A stretch of 60,736 nt of DNA from Candidatus Bathyarchaeota archaeon (GCA_018396915.1 JAGTRD010000004.1:2987-63722), one strand, 5' to 3'. Positions 17,594 through 27,253 are shown, numbered from the stretch's first letter. Translations and numbers: made by a program. The notes: generated from the letters alone by a model not told the origin.

Positions 17594-19132
17594 TCAGTCA
17601 CTTTGGGATGGCGCTTCAACAACTGTTCTTTTGCGAAATATGGCCTTCACATATCCGTCATGAACAGCTACAATGTTTAGGGGGTTATCCACTGTCTTAG
17701 AGCCACCAGGCAACTCCCACTCAACAAACTCCCAGGCTCTAGGATCTCTGGTGGTTGCTATGAAAGTTATTGATGTGTTGTATCTGTAGTGGGTGGCCCA
17801 TGGATTTGTTATCAGCCCATATGTAGGTTCAGGTATACTGCTTATTGAGCCTGCCTCAGGCGGATAGACTATTTGATCTATTCTCACCCAAGGCCAGATT
17901 GTAGGTAAGATTGGGCCCCCAACCTTTGTTGGGGCCACAACAGCCTTCAATGAGCCGTCGCCTAAGACAGTGCATGCTGTCTCAGCCATATCCGGCCTAT
18001 TTACGGATACTCCTCCAGTTGTCTCCCATCTGGTGAGTTCGAAGCCAGGCTGGGCCTCCATCCTCACCTTGTATGTTCCTGGTTTCATAGATAATGTTAT
18101 GTTGCCGTAGGTTGTGTTGCCAAGCATTATTCTGGAGCCGCCGGTCAATACGAGTTTTATATTGTAATATCTGTTTCTTAACGGTTGCCAGTTGGGACCC
18201 CAGTTCGAACCTCCCCTAGAACCTATGATCGCCCTTGTATCCGTAAGTTCCATTTGGTTCGACCCATCAGTTTCCATAACGCATAACTGCCATCCTACAA
18301 ATGGCCAATACTTAATCTCACGTCTTGTGAACGCTATCCTCCTTCCATCCGGGGAGAACGCTGGATCGCCGTCATCAACCGAATTGAATGTAAGTTGAGT
18401 TACATTCCCACCTTCAAAATCCATCAAGAAGATTTCAGGATCACCTTCAGGGTTTGTGCTGGTTACTCTGTCACTCACAAAGACTATCTTCCGTCCATCC
18501 GGCGACCAGGATGGAGAGTAGTCATCTGCTGTATTGTCTGTTAGTTTTCTGATATCTTTTCCATCAGGGTTCATAATGTATATCTCATAGTCGCCGTCCC
18601 TGTTGCTTGAGAAGACTATCTTAGAACCGTCTGGGGACCATGCTGGATGCTGCTCATGGGCAAGGGTACGGGTCAGCCTAGTCCTATTCGACCCGTCAAG
18701 ATTCATAATATGTACTGCAGTTGTTTCGTTCCAGCTCGTATAGACTATTCTGCGGCCATCAGGGGACCAGGAAGCCTCCCCATCCCATACGCTGTTGAAT
18801 GTGAGTTGAAGTCTATTCGACCCATCCTGATCTATTAAATATATTTCAGGATCGCCGTCATCCCAACCTGTGAAGACTATTCTGGACCCGTCTGGAGACC
18901 ATGATGGTTCACCATCCATTATCCCATGGGTCAGCTGAGTCAGATCTGAACCGTCAGGGTTGATGGAGTATAACCTCCAGTATCCATCCCTGTCACTGTA
19001 GAATACTATTTTTCCATTGACTCCTGGGAAGGCTGCTGAAGCTGGGTGACAGCCAAATGGCACATATACGGAGCTTAAGATTAGACTCGACAGAAGTGTG
19101 ACAAAAATAATTTTTAGAGAAGAATTGAACAT
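17594..19132 (-). CDS. secreted TolB-like PD40 beta-propeller protein
   Basis: A 512-residue protein with a signal peptide, then six or more PD40 repeats, each with WSPDGRRIV(Y/F)TS and a DGSN-type loop (residues about 35-320), then an Ig-like beta region with repeats of the type EAQPGFELTRWE and TTRDPRAWEFVEWELPGG. It probably sits on the cell surface and binds a protein or polysaccharide. It has no visible membrane anchor at the C-terminus. Ligand unknown. Confidence 0.8.
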   Translation of the reverse strand: MFNSSLKIIFVTLLSSLILSSVYVPFGCHPASAAFPGVNGKIVFYSDRDGYWRLYSINPDGSDLTQLTHGIMDGEPSWSPDGSRIVFTGWDDGDPEIYLIDQDGSNRLQLTFNSVWDGEASWSPDGRRIVYTSWNETTAVHIMNLDGSNRTRLTRTLAHEQHPAWSPDGSKIVFSSNRDGDYEIYIMNPDGKDIRKLTDNTADDYSPSWSPDGRKIVFVSDRVTSTNPEGDPEIFLMDFEGGNVTQLTFNSVDDGDPAFSPDGRRIAFTRREIKYWPFVGWQLCVMETDGSNQMELTDTRAIIGSRGGSNWGPNWQPLRNRYYNIKLVLTGGSRIMLGNTTYGNITLSMKPGTYKVRMEAQPGFELTRWETTGGVSVNRPDMAETACTVLGDGSLKAVVAPTKVGGPILPTIWPWVRIDQIVYPPEAGSISSIPEPTYGLITNPWATHYRYNTSITFIATTRDPRAWEFVEWELPGGSKTVDNPLNIVAVHDGYVKAIFRKRTVVEAPSQSD

Positions 19133-19264
19133 TTCTATGCTTTCCCAGAGGTTAGAGTGTGTTTAGATCGATCTGGTGAGATCATGATATTTTCCATGTG
19201 ACTCTCTTTTAAAGCCAATGTTTAAGATTCAAATCTTTAGTATAAAAGGGTTGGGTGTATAGGT

Positions 19265-20005
19265 TTGAATGGTGTCAAGACTTTACTTATTACAGGAGCA
19301 AGTAAAGGGATTGGTAAGGTTACGGCGCAGCTCTTCGCCGAGAATGGTTACGATGTAGCTGTGAACTATAACACTGACGCCAAGGGTGCAAATGAGGCCG
19401 CTGAATATATTCGTAAGGTTGGTAGGAGGGCCCTGGTGATTCAGGCAGATGTCTCTGATAGTAGGCAGGTTGAGGAGTTGGTTAGGAGGACCGTTGAAGG
19501 TTTAGGCCGGATAGATATCCTCGTCAATAATGCGGCAATCCAGTCGATGTTCAAGATCGAGGAGTTGAGTGAGGAGGTTTGGGATAGGACGATAGACGTG
19601 AACTTGAAGAGCGCATTCCTCTGCTGTAAGGCAGTTGTTCCAATCATGAAGAAGCAGAAGGGTGGGAAGATCATCAATATATCGTCTGTTGCGGCGAGGA
19701 ACGGAGGAATACTTGGACCTCACTACGCATCATCCAAGGCTGGAATGTTGGGTTTGACAAGATACTTAGCCAAAGAACTTGCCCCATTCAACATCCTGGT
19801 GAACTCGGTGACACCAGCCCTGATAGGTGATGCAGGTTCAATAGCAACCATGAGTGAGGAGCAGAAGGAGGCTTTGAGGAGGCAGATACCCCTAGGGAGG
19901 CTCGGTAGGTCAATAGATGTTGCCAAGGCCATACTCTTCCTCGCCGAGAACGATTTTGTGACAGGGCAGACAATTGATGTGAACGGCGGCTGGTACATAA
20001 CCTGA
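19265..20005 (+). CDS. SDR-family oxidoreductase
   Basis: A 246-residue classical SDR: TGASKGIG cofactor loop, NNAA loop, catalytic YASSK, and C-terminal GQTIDVNGGWYIT. It lies 64 bases before the ferredoxin-AOR pair on the same strand, so it may supply or use the aldehyde/alcohol pair of AOR 1 (inference). TTG start. Confidence 0.85.
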   Translation: MNGVKTLLITGASKGIGKVTAQLFAENGYDVAVNYNTDAKGANEAAEYIRKVGRRALVIQADVSDSRQVEELVRRTVEGLGRIDILVNNAAIQSMFKIEELSEEVWDRTIDVNLKSAFLCCKAVVPIMKKQKGGKIINISSVAARNGGILGPHYASSKAGMLGLTRYLAKELAPFNILVNSVTPALIGDAGSIATMSEEQKEALRRQIPLGRLGRSIDVAKAILFLAENDFVTGQTIDVNGGWYIT

Positions 20006-20069
20006 ACGATACTCCTAGGTGTAGAAGGTTTTAAGTAGATTCTTGGCTAAAAAGCATTAATTATGGTGT

Positions 20070-20615
20070 TTGGGATTGGCTGAGTCTAAACCGATCTGGA
20101 TAGCGAGAGACTACTCAAGATGCAGCGGTTGCAGAAGATGTGAGGTGGCATGCTCCTTACATCATGAGGGTAGGATATGGCCTGACGCCTCTAGGGTCAG
20201 GATATACATGCTCGTACCGGGGGCTGAGTTTCCACATCTATGCTCACAGTGTGATGATGCACCATGTATCAAGTCATGCCCAGTATCAGCCTTAACGGTG
20301 AGCAAATATACAGGAGCAATAATTGTCGACGATGAGAGATGCACAGGATGCGGGGAGTGTGTCGAGGCCTGCCCAGGCAGGATCCCATTCATACATCCAA
20401 CAAAAGGAAAAGCTGTGATATGCGACCTCTGCAACGGTGACCCCCAGTGTGTGAAAGTCTGCCATGAGGGTAGGTGGGACGCCTTATACTTAACGTCGAG
20501 GACACCTATGGGGAATGAGTACTATCACAAGAAGCTATACGCTAGAAGGCCTGAGGAGATCATTAAGGACTTCGTGGTTCTAATATATGGAGAGTATGGG
20601 GAGGAGTTGATCTAG
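20070..20615 (+). CDS. four-cluster [4Fe-4S] ferredoxin, AOR partner
   Basis: A 181-residue protein with sixteen cysteines in four groups: CSGCRRCEVAC, CSQCDDAPCIKSC, CTGCGECVEAC and CDLCNGDPQCVKVC, each able to bind a [4Fe-4S] cluster. It resembles HycB/NrfC-type electron-transfer subunits. It ends at the base before the AOR start codon, so it is coupled to AOR 1 and very likely accepts its electrons. TTG start. Confidence 0.9.
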   Translation: MGLAESKPIWIARDYSRCSGCRRCEVACSLHHEGRIWPDASRVRIYMLVPGAEFPHLCSQCDDAPCIKSCPVSALTVSKYTGAIIVDDERCTGCGECVEACPGRIPFIHPTKGKAVICDLCNGDPQCVKVCHEGRWDALYLTSRTPMGNEYYHKKLYARRPEEIIKDFVVLIYGEYGEELI

Positions 20616-22490
20616 ATGAGAGGTTACGCAGGAAAGTTTCTTGAAGTAGATCTATCCACCGGAAAGATTCAGACGATAAAGCTCAGCGACGACGTATTGA
20701 GAACCTACATTGGTGGCAGGGGTCTAGCTGCAAAGATCCTTTGGGACAGACTAGGCTCCAAATGGGATGAAGTGGACCCGCTGGGTCCAGAGAACATACT
20801 GTTGGTTCTCACAGGCCCCCTCACAGGATATTATCCAGGTGGGAGAACATGCATATCGGGAAAGTCTCCCCAGAGCAACGGAATAGTAGGCTCAACCATA
20901 GCCGGCGAGTTCGGTGTCGAACTGAGGTGTGCAGGATGGGATGGAATAATCATAACTGGAAGAGCTGCCAAACCAAGCTACCTATTCATATTTGACTCAG
21001 ACGTTGAGATAAAGAGCGCTAGACACTTATGGGGTAAGCTCGGGAAAGAGACCCTTAGGATCCTGCTCAAGGAGGGTAGGGCTGAACTCTTCAAGAGGAA
21101 GCCTAGATACGGTGAATGGAAGAATCCTGATGTTTTGTATATCGGCCCAGCAGGTGAGAAGAAGTCGAGAATAGCTGTTGTCAATGGGAAATGGAGCCAC
21201 GCGGCGGGATATGGTGGTTACGGAGGTGTCATGGGCTCAAAGAACTTGAAGGCGATAGTTGCCAAAGGTTCAGGACCCCTCCCTGAAGCCTATGATCCGA
21301 AGAGGACAGCTGAACTTTTGGATAAGGTGTGCAGGGACTGCATGGACAACGATGCTTTCAGAAGGTGGGGCACAGGCTACATAGGCTTCGACGCAGGGAA
21401 CAGGACGAGTTCAGAGCCTGTGAGGAACTGGCAGGAGGAGTGGCATGACAAGAGGACTTTCGCAGCAGATAGGTTTGAGGAGAGGGTCTGGATAAAACGT
21501 TACTGGGGAGACTTCGGATGTCCAACAACATGCTACAAGGTAGGAATGTGCAAGGTAGGCCCATTCAAAGGAGCCATAGACGACAATCCAGACTATGAGT
21601 TGCAAGCATATCTAGGCACAAACCTTGGAATATTCACTCCTGAGGAGAACGTCTATGTGGCAAGTGTGATGGATGATTTGGGCATATGCGGCATCAACGG
21701 TGGAAACGTCCTAGGATTCGCAGGCGAACTATATCAGAGGAAGATTTTGACGAGGAAGGATCTTGGTGGGATATCTTTGAAATGGGGTGACGCAAAGGCC
21801 TTCGCAGCCCTAGCGCATAAAATAGCCCGCAGAGAGGGCATAGGAGACGTCTTGGCCGAAGGGAGTTACAGGGCAGCTTTAAAGTTAGGCAGAAAGAAGA
21901 GGATGGACTTGACAAAGTACGTGGTCCATGGGAAGGCGATAGCGTGTGGGGCTCACGGAATCAGAAGCCACCTAGACTTTCCGACAGACATAGCCTATGC
22001 ATGCTCGGTTCAAGGTGGAGACCACACGTCAGTAGCTCAGCTGCCCCTGGAAGGAGCGAACAGTGAGTTGAGGACCCTCCTCTACGATTCAGGGGTCTTC
22101 TGCTGGTTCAACGTATTTGCAGTCGATGAGCCTATCATCTGGGAGTTTCTCGAAGCAGTCACCGGATGGGGGATAACCAAGGAGGAGTGGTACAGCCGAC
22201 TGGCACCTTCAACAATAAACATTCAAAGAGCCGCCCTGCTCATTGGAGGTCCAGACCTGAAGTGGAGGCCGAGAGAGGACGATGAGAATCCGCCGAGATT
22301 CTATGAACCTCTACCGTCAGGACCAAAGAAGGGTGAGAAGATAGTGTGGGAGAAATTCGATGAGATGAGGAGGGAATACTACCAAGCCCTAGGCTGGGAT
22401 GAGAGGGGGATCCCAAAGACTGAGACGTTGAAGGCTTTGGGTCTAGCAGACGTGGACAGGGTATTGAGGGAGAAGCTCAAAGAAAAGTAA
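20616..22490 (+). CDS. aldehyde:ferredoxin oxidoreductase 1
   Basis: A 624-residue AOR of normal family length. Visible are the N-terminal FLEVDLSTGKI and IGGRGLAAKILWD, PLTGYYPGGRTCISGKSPQSN, the cluster region GCPTTCYKVGMC, and SYRAALKLGRKK. AOR uses a tungsto-bispterin and a [4Fe-4S] cluster to oxidise aldehydes to acids with ferredoxin. The coupled ferredoxin upstream supports this. Aldehyde substrate unknown. A T7 run follows the stop. Confidence 0.9.
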   Translation: MRGYAGKFLEVDLSTGKIQTIKLSDDVLRTYIGGRGLAAKILWDRLGSKWDEVDPLGPENILLVLTGPLTGYYPGGRTCISGKSPQSNGIVGSTIAGEFGVELRCAGWDGIIITGRAAKPSYLFIFDSDVEIKSARHLWGKLGKETLRILLKEGRAELFKRKPRYGEWKNPDVLYIGPAGEKKSRIAVVNGKWSHAAGYGGYGGVMGSKNLKAIVAKGSGPLPEAYDPKRTAELLDKVCRDCMDNDAFRRWGTGYIGFDAGNRTSSEPVRNWQEEWHDKRTFAADRFEERVWIKRYWGDFGCPTTCYKVGMCKVGPFKGAIDDNPDYELQAYLGTNLGIFTPEENVYVASVMDDLGICGINGGNVLGFAGELYQRKILTRKDLGGISLKWGDAKAFAALAHKIARREGIGDVLAEGSYRAALKLGRKKRMDLTKYVVHGKAIACGAHGIRSHLDFPTDIAYACSVQGGDHTSVAQLPLEGANSELRTLLYDSGVFCWFNVFAVDEPIIWEFLEAVTGWGITKEEWYSRLAPSTINIQRAALLIGGPDLKWRPREDDENPPRFYEPLPSGPKKGEKIVWEKFDEMRREYYQALGWDERGIPKTETLKALGLADVDRVLREKLKEK

Positions 22491-22502
22491 CGTAACTTAA
22501 CC

Positions 22503-22515
22503 CACTCCTTTTTTT
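22503..22515 (+). terminator. CACTCC-T7 terminator after AOR 1
   Basis: CACTCC followed by seven T, 13 bases after the AOR stop codon. Its sequence resembles the CCACC-T motif of the other genes. Confidence 0.5.
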
Positions 22516-22529
22516 GGTCAACGCGTTTG

Positions 22530-22560
22530 GAAATGTAGCTAGAAGAGATGTAGCTATTTC
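22530..22560 (-). terminator. hairpin downstream of the ABC operon
   Basis: GAAAT and AGCTA (split by a two-base bulge) pair with TAGCT and ATTTC across a nine-base loop. It lies just past the stop of the small membrane ORF, between convergent genes. Confidence 0.4.
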
Positions 22561-22566
22561 TAAATG

Positions 22567-22668
22567 TTAGGGCCCCATGCCTGGGCCTATATTGATCCAT
22601 ATCGCTAGGGATGCTGATACGAATGTTATCACCCACAGAAGTATTGTGACTTTAGCGTTGAAACTCAT
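22567..22668 (-). CDS. 33-residue single-helix membrane protein at the end of the ABC operon
   Basis: A 33-residue frame starting MSFNAKVTILLWVITFVSAS, with one clear membrane helix and a short tail ending GPGMGP. GAGAGGTGG lies seven bases before its ATG, and the ATG is 13 bases after the stop of the ABC ATPase gene, so it is well placed as the last cistron of the operon. Too short for most gene finders. It may be an accessory subunit of the sugar transporter (inference). Confidence 0.6.
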   Translation of the reverse strand: MSFNAKVTILLWVITFVSASLAIWINIGPGMGP

Positions 22669-22681
22669 CTTCAACCACCTC

Positions 22682-23773
22682 TCAAAGTATAACCTTCTCG
22701 GTCTTGGGATCGATTAAATGTATTCTCTCCATGTCTATTTTGGTCCAGACAGTTTCACCATATATCGTGTGGAAGGTTGGCGGCGTAATAGCTTTCATAG
22801 GGATCTTGCCGACCTTCAAATGTAAGATCGTCTCAGCTCCAAGGGGTTCCTCCATAACCACCAGAGACTCCATAGCGTCCGGTGATATCTTATCGTGACT
22901 GACCGTCAAGTGTTCAGGCCTGATACCTAAGATAAGTTCTGAACCTGCACTGGACTCCTCAAGTACTTGCCTATATTTTGAGATGTCGAGTTTGAATGCC
23001 CCACAGTCTAGAATAGTCTTACCATTAACCTCACATACCGAGCCGTCTATGAAGTTCATTGATGGGCTGCCTATAAATCCTGCAACGGTCTTCGTCGCTG
23101 GATGTCTATAGATAGTTTCTGGGTCCGCTATTTGATGTATGATGCCTCTATGTATGAGGGCTATTCTGTCAGCCATGCTCATGGCTTCGAGCTGGTCTGG
23201 GGTTACATAGATTATTGTCTGGCCGAGCTCCCTCTGCATCCTCTTCAACTCAACCCTCATACCCAACCTCAGTAGGGCGTCTAGGTTTGATAGGGGCTCA
23301 TCCATCAAGTATACTTGGGGTCTCCTGACGAGGGCCCTCGCTATGGCTATTCTCTGCTTCTCGCCGCCACTTGCAAATACTGGAGTTCTATCCAGTAGAT
23401 GCTCGATCCTTAATAGCTGAGCTACCTCCTTGACCCTCTTCTTTATCTCTTCTTCAGGGACCTTGTGGGCACGTAAGGGTGAGGCGATATTGTTGTATAC
23501 TGTCCAGCCTGTGTATAGGGCTAGGTTCTGGAATACCATGGCCACGTCTCTCTTGCTTGGGATGACTTCATTCACTAGGCTACCTCTGATGTATACTTCA
23601 CCTTCATCAGGCTTCTCGAGTCCAGCTATTATTCGGAGAAGTGTTGTCTTACCTGCACCTGGCCTTCCCAAGAAGCATAGAAATTCTTTTTCGTGACATT
23701 CGAAGTTTATATTGTTCAGGGCAACGTTCTCACCATATTTCTTGGTCAAGCCCTTGACTTTTACCGCATCCAT
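22682..23773 (-). CDS. ABC transporter ATPase (MalK/UgpC type)
   Basis: A 363-residue ATPase: Walker A GRPGAGKTTLL, Q-loop FQNLALY, signature SGGEKQR (instead of LSGGQ), Walker B YLMDEPLSNLD, and a C-terminal regulatory TOBE-like domain (LILGIRPEHLTV, VMEEPLGAETILHLKVG) as in carbohydrate importers. It powers the two permeases encoded upstream. The ATG lies five bases after the permease stop. Confidence 0.9.
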   Translation of the reverse strand: MDAVKVKGLTKKYGENVALNNINFECHEKEFLCFLGRPGAGKTTLLRIIAGLEKPDEGEVYIRGSLVNEVIPSKRDVAMVFQNLALYTGWTVYNNIASPLRAHKVPEEEIKKRVKEVAQLLRIEHLLDRTPVFASGGEKQRIAIARALVRRPQVYLMDEPLSNLDALLRLGMRVELKRMQRELGQTIIYVTPDQLEAMSMADRIALIHRGIIHQIADPETIYRHPATKTVAGFIGSPSMNFIDGSVCEVNGKTILDCGAFKLDISKYRQVLEESSAGSELILGIRPEHLTVSHDKISPDAMESLVVMEEPLGAETILHLKVGKIPMKAITPPTFHTIYGETVWTKIDMERIHLIDPKTEKVIL

Positions 23774-23778
23774 TCCTA

Positions 23779-24639
23779 TTACCTCTTTATTGCCCCGAAT
23801 GTGAATCCTCTGACTAGATATTTCTGGATTGCCAAGCCCAAGATTACGGGCGGTAGTATGCCGAATGTTCCCACAGCAGCTAGGGGGCCATACATCTCAC
23901 CGTAAGCCTGACTGTATACCGATAGGAATATTGGGATTGTGGTGCACCTGACATTCGTCAAGGTCAAGGCTACCAGAAAGTCACTCCAGCACAGGATATA
24001 TATGAAGAGGGCGGTTACAGCCATCCCTGTGTAGGTTAATGGAAGGACAACCCTGCGAAATACCCCCCAGTATGACCAGCCGTCGACGAGTGCAGCCTCA
24101 TCCACCTCTCTTGGTATATCGTCAAAGAAGCTCTTCATAAGCCAGACGACGAAGGGTATATTGAACAATCCATAAGCCGTTATCAGGCCTATGTGGGTGT
24201 CAACCCACCTGAAAGCTGAGTACATTATAGTTATTGGTATGATGGCAGCTATGGGCGGCATCATCCTAAACATCAGGATTAGCTGCGGGAGAATATCACC
24301 TCCGGCCTTGAACCTAGATATGGCGTATGCTGCTAGGGTTCCAGTCAATAGTGCTAGAAGGGTTCCTCCGACAGATAGGATTACACTGTTCGTCAGGGCT
24401 TTCGTGATAGGTTCTTTCACTGTTGTGAAAGCAACGTAGGAGGTGGCTTCAGGGTGGAATAGAATTATGAAGTTCTCCCATGTTGGGTTATGTGGAAATA
24501 GAATCGCCTCTTTTGGAACCCACTCCTCCCAAGGCTTGAAAGCCGTTGTGACCATCCAATATATTGGGAAGAGGAATGGAACCAGTAGAATTCCCATTAT
24601 TATGAACTTCACTATTCTCCTCACTTTTTTCTTAGCCAT
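23779..24639 (-). CDS. ABC transporter permease (MalG type)
   Basis: A 286-residue protein with six membrane segments and the cytoplasmic EAA loop DEAALVDGWSYWGVFRRVVLP that docks on the ATPase. It forms the translocation pore with the MalF-type subunit. Three bases separate it from that gene. Confidence 0.9.
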   Translation of the reverse strand: MAKKKVRRIVKFIIMGILLVPFLFPIYWMVTTAFKPWEEWVPKEAILFPHNPTWENFIILFHPEATSYVAFTTVKEPITKALTNSVILSVGGTLLALLTGTLAAYAISRFKAGGDILPQLILMFRMMPPIAAIIPITIMYSAFRWVDTHIGLITAYGLFNIPFVVWLMKSFFDDIPREVDEAALVDGWSYWGVFRRVVLPLTYTGMAVTALFIYILCWSDFLVALTLTNVRCTTIPIFLSVYSQAYGEMYGPLAAVGTFGILPPVILGLAIQKYLVRGFTFGAIKR

Positions 24640-24642
24640 TTT

Positions 24643-25566
24643 TCATTCACCCCTCAGAGGTTTGATTGCAAACCATGATATTATTCCCATGGTGACGAAT
24701 ATTACTAGGGCTATCTGGCTCACATATCCGTAGTCTAGATATTTGAATGCAGCCTCATATATCCACATAGATATGGTTTGGGTAGCGTATCCTGGACCTC
24801 CCAAGGTCATAACATATATTCCATCCATCAACTTGAAACATTCGATAGCCCTCAAAATTAACGCTATCATAATTATCCTCTTCATCATCGGCAACATCAG
24901 CCGTCTGAAGATCGTGAATTCTGAAGCACCAAGGACCCTCGCTGCGTTTATCGGATCAGGTGGAAGGGCAAGCATTCCAGAGAGAAGTATGAGGAACATG
25001 AATGGTGTCCACTGCCATATATCCATCAGAATCACAGCCATCAAGGCGTAATTTGGATATGTGAGCCAGGCAACATCCCAGTGAGTTCCAGTCAAGATGC
25101 TCAAGATCCTGTTTATTGGGCCGTGACCTTGAAACATCATGAAGTACATGTATCCTGAGACTGCCGGTATCACCATCATAGGCATCAGGAAAAGCGATAC
25201 CAAGACCCTTCTGCCTCTGAACTCCTCGACGAATAGGAGAGCAAGAATGAGCCCGAGTAAGAACTCCGCTATTGTAGCCACCACGACTATGGCAACTGTA
25301 CGGAGAACAGCCATCTGGAATAAGCTATCTCCAATCATCCTAATTATGTTATGACCTGGCACGATATGTGCCTTAAACCATGAGCCTGTTGAAGGTGACC
25401 AGTCTGTCTGAGATGCATATATCAATATGAATAGTGGGAATAGAGCTATAAGGTTGAGCAGAAAGTTCAGCGGAACCGTCATTATTACAGGAAACTTCTC
25501 AAGGTCATTCGACCACTCCTTTAAACCTTTCAACCCAACCATTCTACCCAAACCACCAACGGACAA
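24643..25566 (-). CDS. ABC transporter permease (MalF type)
   Basis: A 307-residue protein with about six membrane segments and an EAA-like loop NAARVLGASEFTIFRRLMLP. It is the partner of the MalG-type permease. A T-rich element separates it from the binding-protein gene upstream. Confidence 0.88.
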   Translation of the reverse strand: MSVGGLGRMVGLKGLKEWSNDLEKFPVIMTVPLNFLLNLIALFPLFILIYASQTDWSPSTGSWFKAHIVPGHNIIRMIGDSLFQMAVLRTVAIVVVATIAEFLLGLILALLFVEEFRGRRVLVSLFLMPMMVIPAVSGYMYFMMFQGHGPINRILSILTGTHWDVAWLTYPNYALMAVILMDIWQWTPFMFLILLSGMLALPPDPINAARVLGASEFTIFRRLMLPMMKRIIMIALILRAIECFKLMDGIYVMTLGGPGYATQTISMWIYEAAFKYLDYGYVSQIALVIFVTMGIISWFAIKPLRGE

Positions 25567-25589
25567 TCAACATTTTAATCATCATGACC

Positions 25590-25602
25590 AAAAAAAAGGT
25601 GG
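25590..25602 (-). terminator. CCCACC-T8 element between binding protein and permeases
   Basis: Read on the minus strand, CCCACC then eight T follows the binding-protein stop and precedes the permease genes. A partial terminator here would give the usual excess of binding protein over the membrane subunits. Confidence 0.5.
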
Positions 25603-25612
25603 GAAGTTGATT

Positions 25613-27253
25613 TTAGTAGGGGAACATATATAGGGCCTTCAGCCACTTCCAGTCTGACTTCTGTCTTGCTCTGCCTATCTTGTCGGTTATCTCGTTCCAT
25701 TTGGCTTCAGTGTTCTTTGCTGCCTTCTCAGCATCTATCTCGCCGGTGTAGGCTCTGTGCAGCTCCTTGTCTAGTGTGAGCAGATACTCGTTCTCACCGT
25801 TGATGGATAGTATAGGTGGGCAGACCTCAGCTGCAACCCTTGATACCTCATATATATTGCTCTCCTCGTCAGCATAGTAGTCTCTGAATGTCTTGTCTAT
25901 TCGGCGTCTGTCACCTATCTGGTTATATCTTTGGGCGTCCATCCATGATCCTGGGACTGTTGAGCCGATGATTAGGCCTTCTGGGCTTGCTACTGCTTGG
26001 CAGTAGAGGTATCCTAGTTCAGGCCACTTGTAGGTTGTGCATACGAACATTCCCCATCCGCCCATGATTGCTCCTCTTCTGAAGATGGTTCCGTCGGGTC
26101 TCGGCCTTCCAACCGGCGGCGCTGTGATATTTTTGCCTTTCACTACACTCGCTGGGTCTGCGAATGCGAAGTGGCTCATCGAAGGTGGCCAGAACCCACC
26201 TGCATACAACCCGTTCTTCACATAGTTGTTGACCTGCTCTGTGTAACCCCAGACAGACTGGTCCTTATGATGGAACTTCTTCATCTTCAGGTACTCCTCA
26301 ATAGCTTCTATACCCTCCTTCGTAGCTATCTGCGGGTTCATGTCATCATCGAACGGATACATCACAGGCTCCCTCTTACTGTGGAAGTACAGGAAGAAGG
26401 GCATGTACCCGTTTCCTAACGATCTGGCCTCACCGTTCCCATACATCTTCGGCGGCCTATGGAAGAACTCTGTGAAGTCGAAATATTCTTTGAAAGTTTG
26501 TGGGACAGGGGTCTTACCCATCCAAGGCTTCAACCTATAACCGTACTGCTTCTCGAACGCATCCATCTCCTTGGGATCATCGAGCAAGTCTTTCCTGAAG
26601 GCGTGGTTACCCCAGTCCGCATCGATGGGTAGGCAGTATATTCCTTTACCGACGTTCTGGGTTGTTGAGTAACAGTGTGGATATGGGTATCCATCTGGTT
26701 CACCGTACATTCTTGGGTCATAGTACCAAACGTATTCTGCTAAGTCGTGAACCAGACCTGCACCTACAAATTCACCTATCATTCTCGGCCTCGCAGCCAG
26801 CGCCGCGTAGGCTCCGGCCTTCTGTGTGGCCTCAAGCATAGCCTTTGTAAACACCTCTTCATGCGGCACACCTATGAACTCGAACTTCACTCCTGTGGCC
26901 TCTGCAAATTTCTCTGAGGCCGCCTTTATCGCTGCTACAAGTCCTGATGGACATAGTACATTGAATGGACTGCCTGGTGGGACATTATTCTCTTTAACGA
27001 AGTTCTTTGCTGCTATGAGGGCCCTCTCCAGAACGGTCTCTCCCGCTGGCCTCTTCTTCGGAACTAGCCCAGGCGGGGTAGCTGTCACGGTTCTGGTGAC
27101 GGTTGCTGCGGCTGGAGCTGTCGGGGCCATCGACATCGCTGCTCCATAACCTATTCCTGCGCCGACTGCCAGTCCAACTATTCCTGCTCCTGCTGTCTTC
27201 ATGAATCCCCTTCTAGAAACTTCTTTCTTCTCCTCACTCATTTTTCTCCTCAT
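25613..27253 (-). CDS. ABC transporter substrate-binding protein with Tat signal
   Basis: A 546-residue extracellular binding protein. The N-terminus has a twin-arginine signal (SRRGFMKTAGAG) and a hydrophobic stretch, then an Ala/Thr-rich linker and the two-lobe binding fold of family 1 (VLCPSGLVAAIKAASEKFAEATGV). Tat export implies folding before export. Its position first in the operon with MalF, MalG and MalK types supports carbohydrate or polyol uptake. ATG 27253 and ATG 27241 are both possible starts. Confidence 0.85.
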   Translation of the reverse strand: MRRKMSEEKKEVSRRGFMKTAGAGIVGLAVGAGIGYGAAMSMAPTAPAAATVTRTVTATPPGLVPKKRPAGETVLERALIAAKNFVKENNVPPGSPFNVLCPSGLVAAIKAASEKFAEATGVKFEFIGVPHEEVFTKAMLEATQKAGAYAALAARPRMIGEFVGAGLVHDLAEYVWYYDPRMYGEPDGYPYPHCYSTTQNVGKGIYCLPIDADWGNHAFRKDLLDDPKEMDAFEKQYGYRLKPWMGKTPVPQTFKEYFDFTEFFHRPPKMYGNGEARSLGNGYMPFFLYFHSKREPVMYPFDDDMNPQIATKEGIEAIEEYLKMKKFHHKDQSVWGYTEQVNNYVKNGLYAGGFWPPSMSHFAFADPASVVKGKNITAPPVGRPRPDGTIFRRGAIMGGWGMFVCTTYKWPELGYLYCQAVASPEGLIIGSTVPGSWMDAQRYNQIGDRRRIDKTFRDYYADEESNIYEVSRVAAEVCPPILSINGENEYLLTLDKELHRAYTGEIDAEKAAKNTEAKWNEITDKIGRARQKSDWKWLKALYMFPY

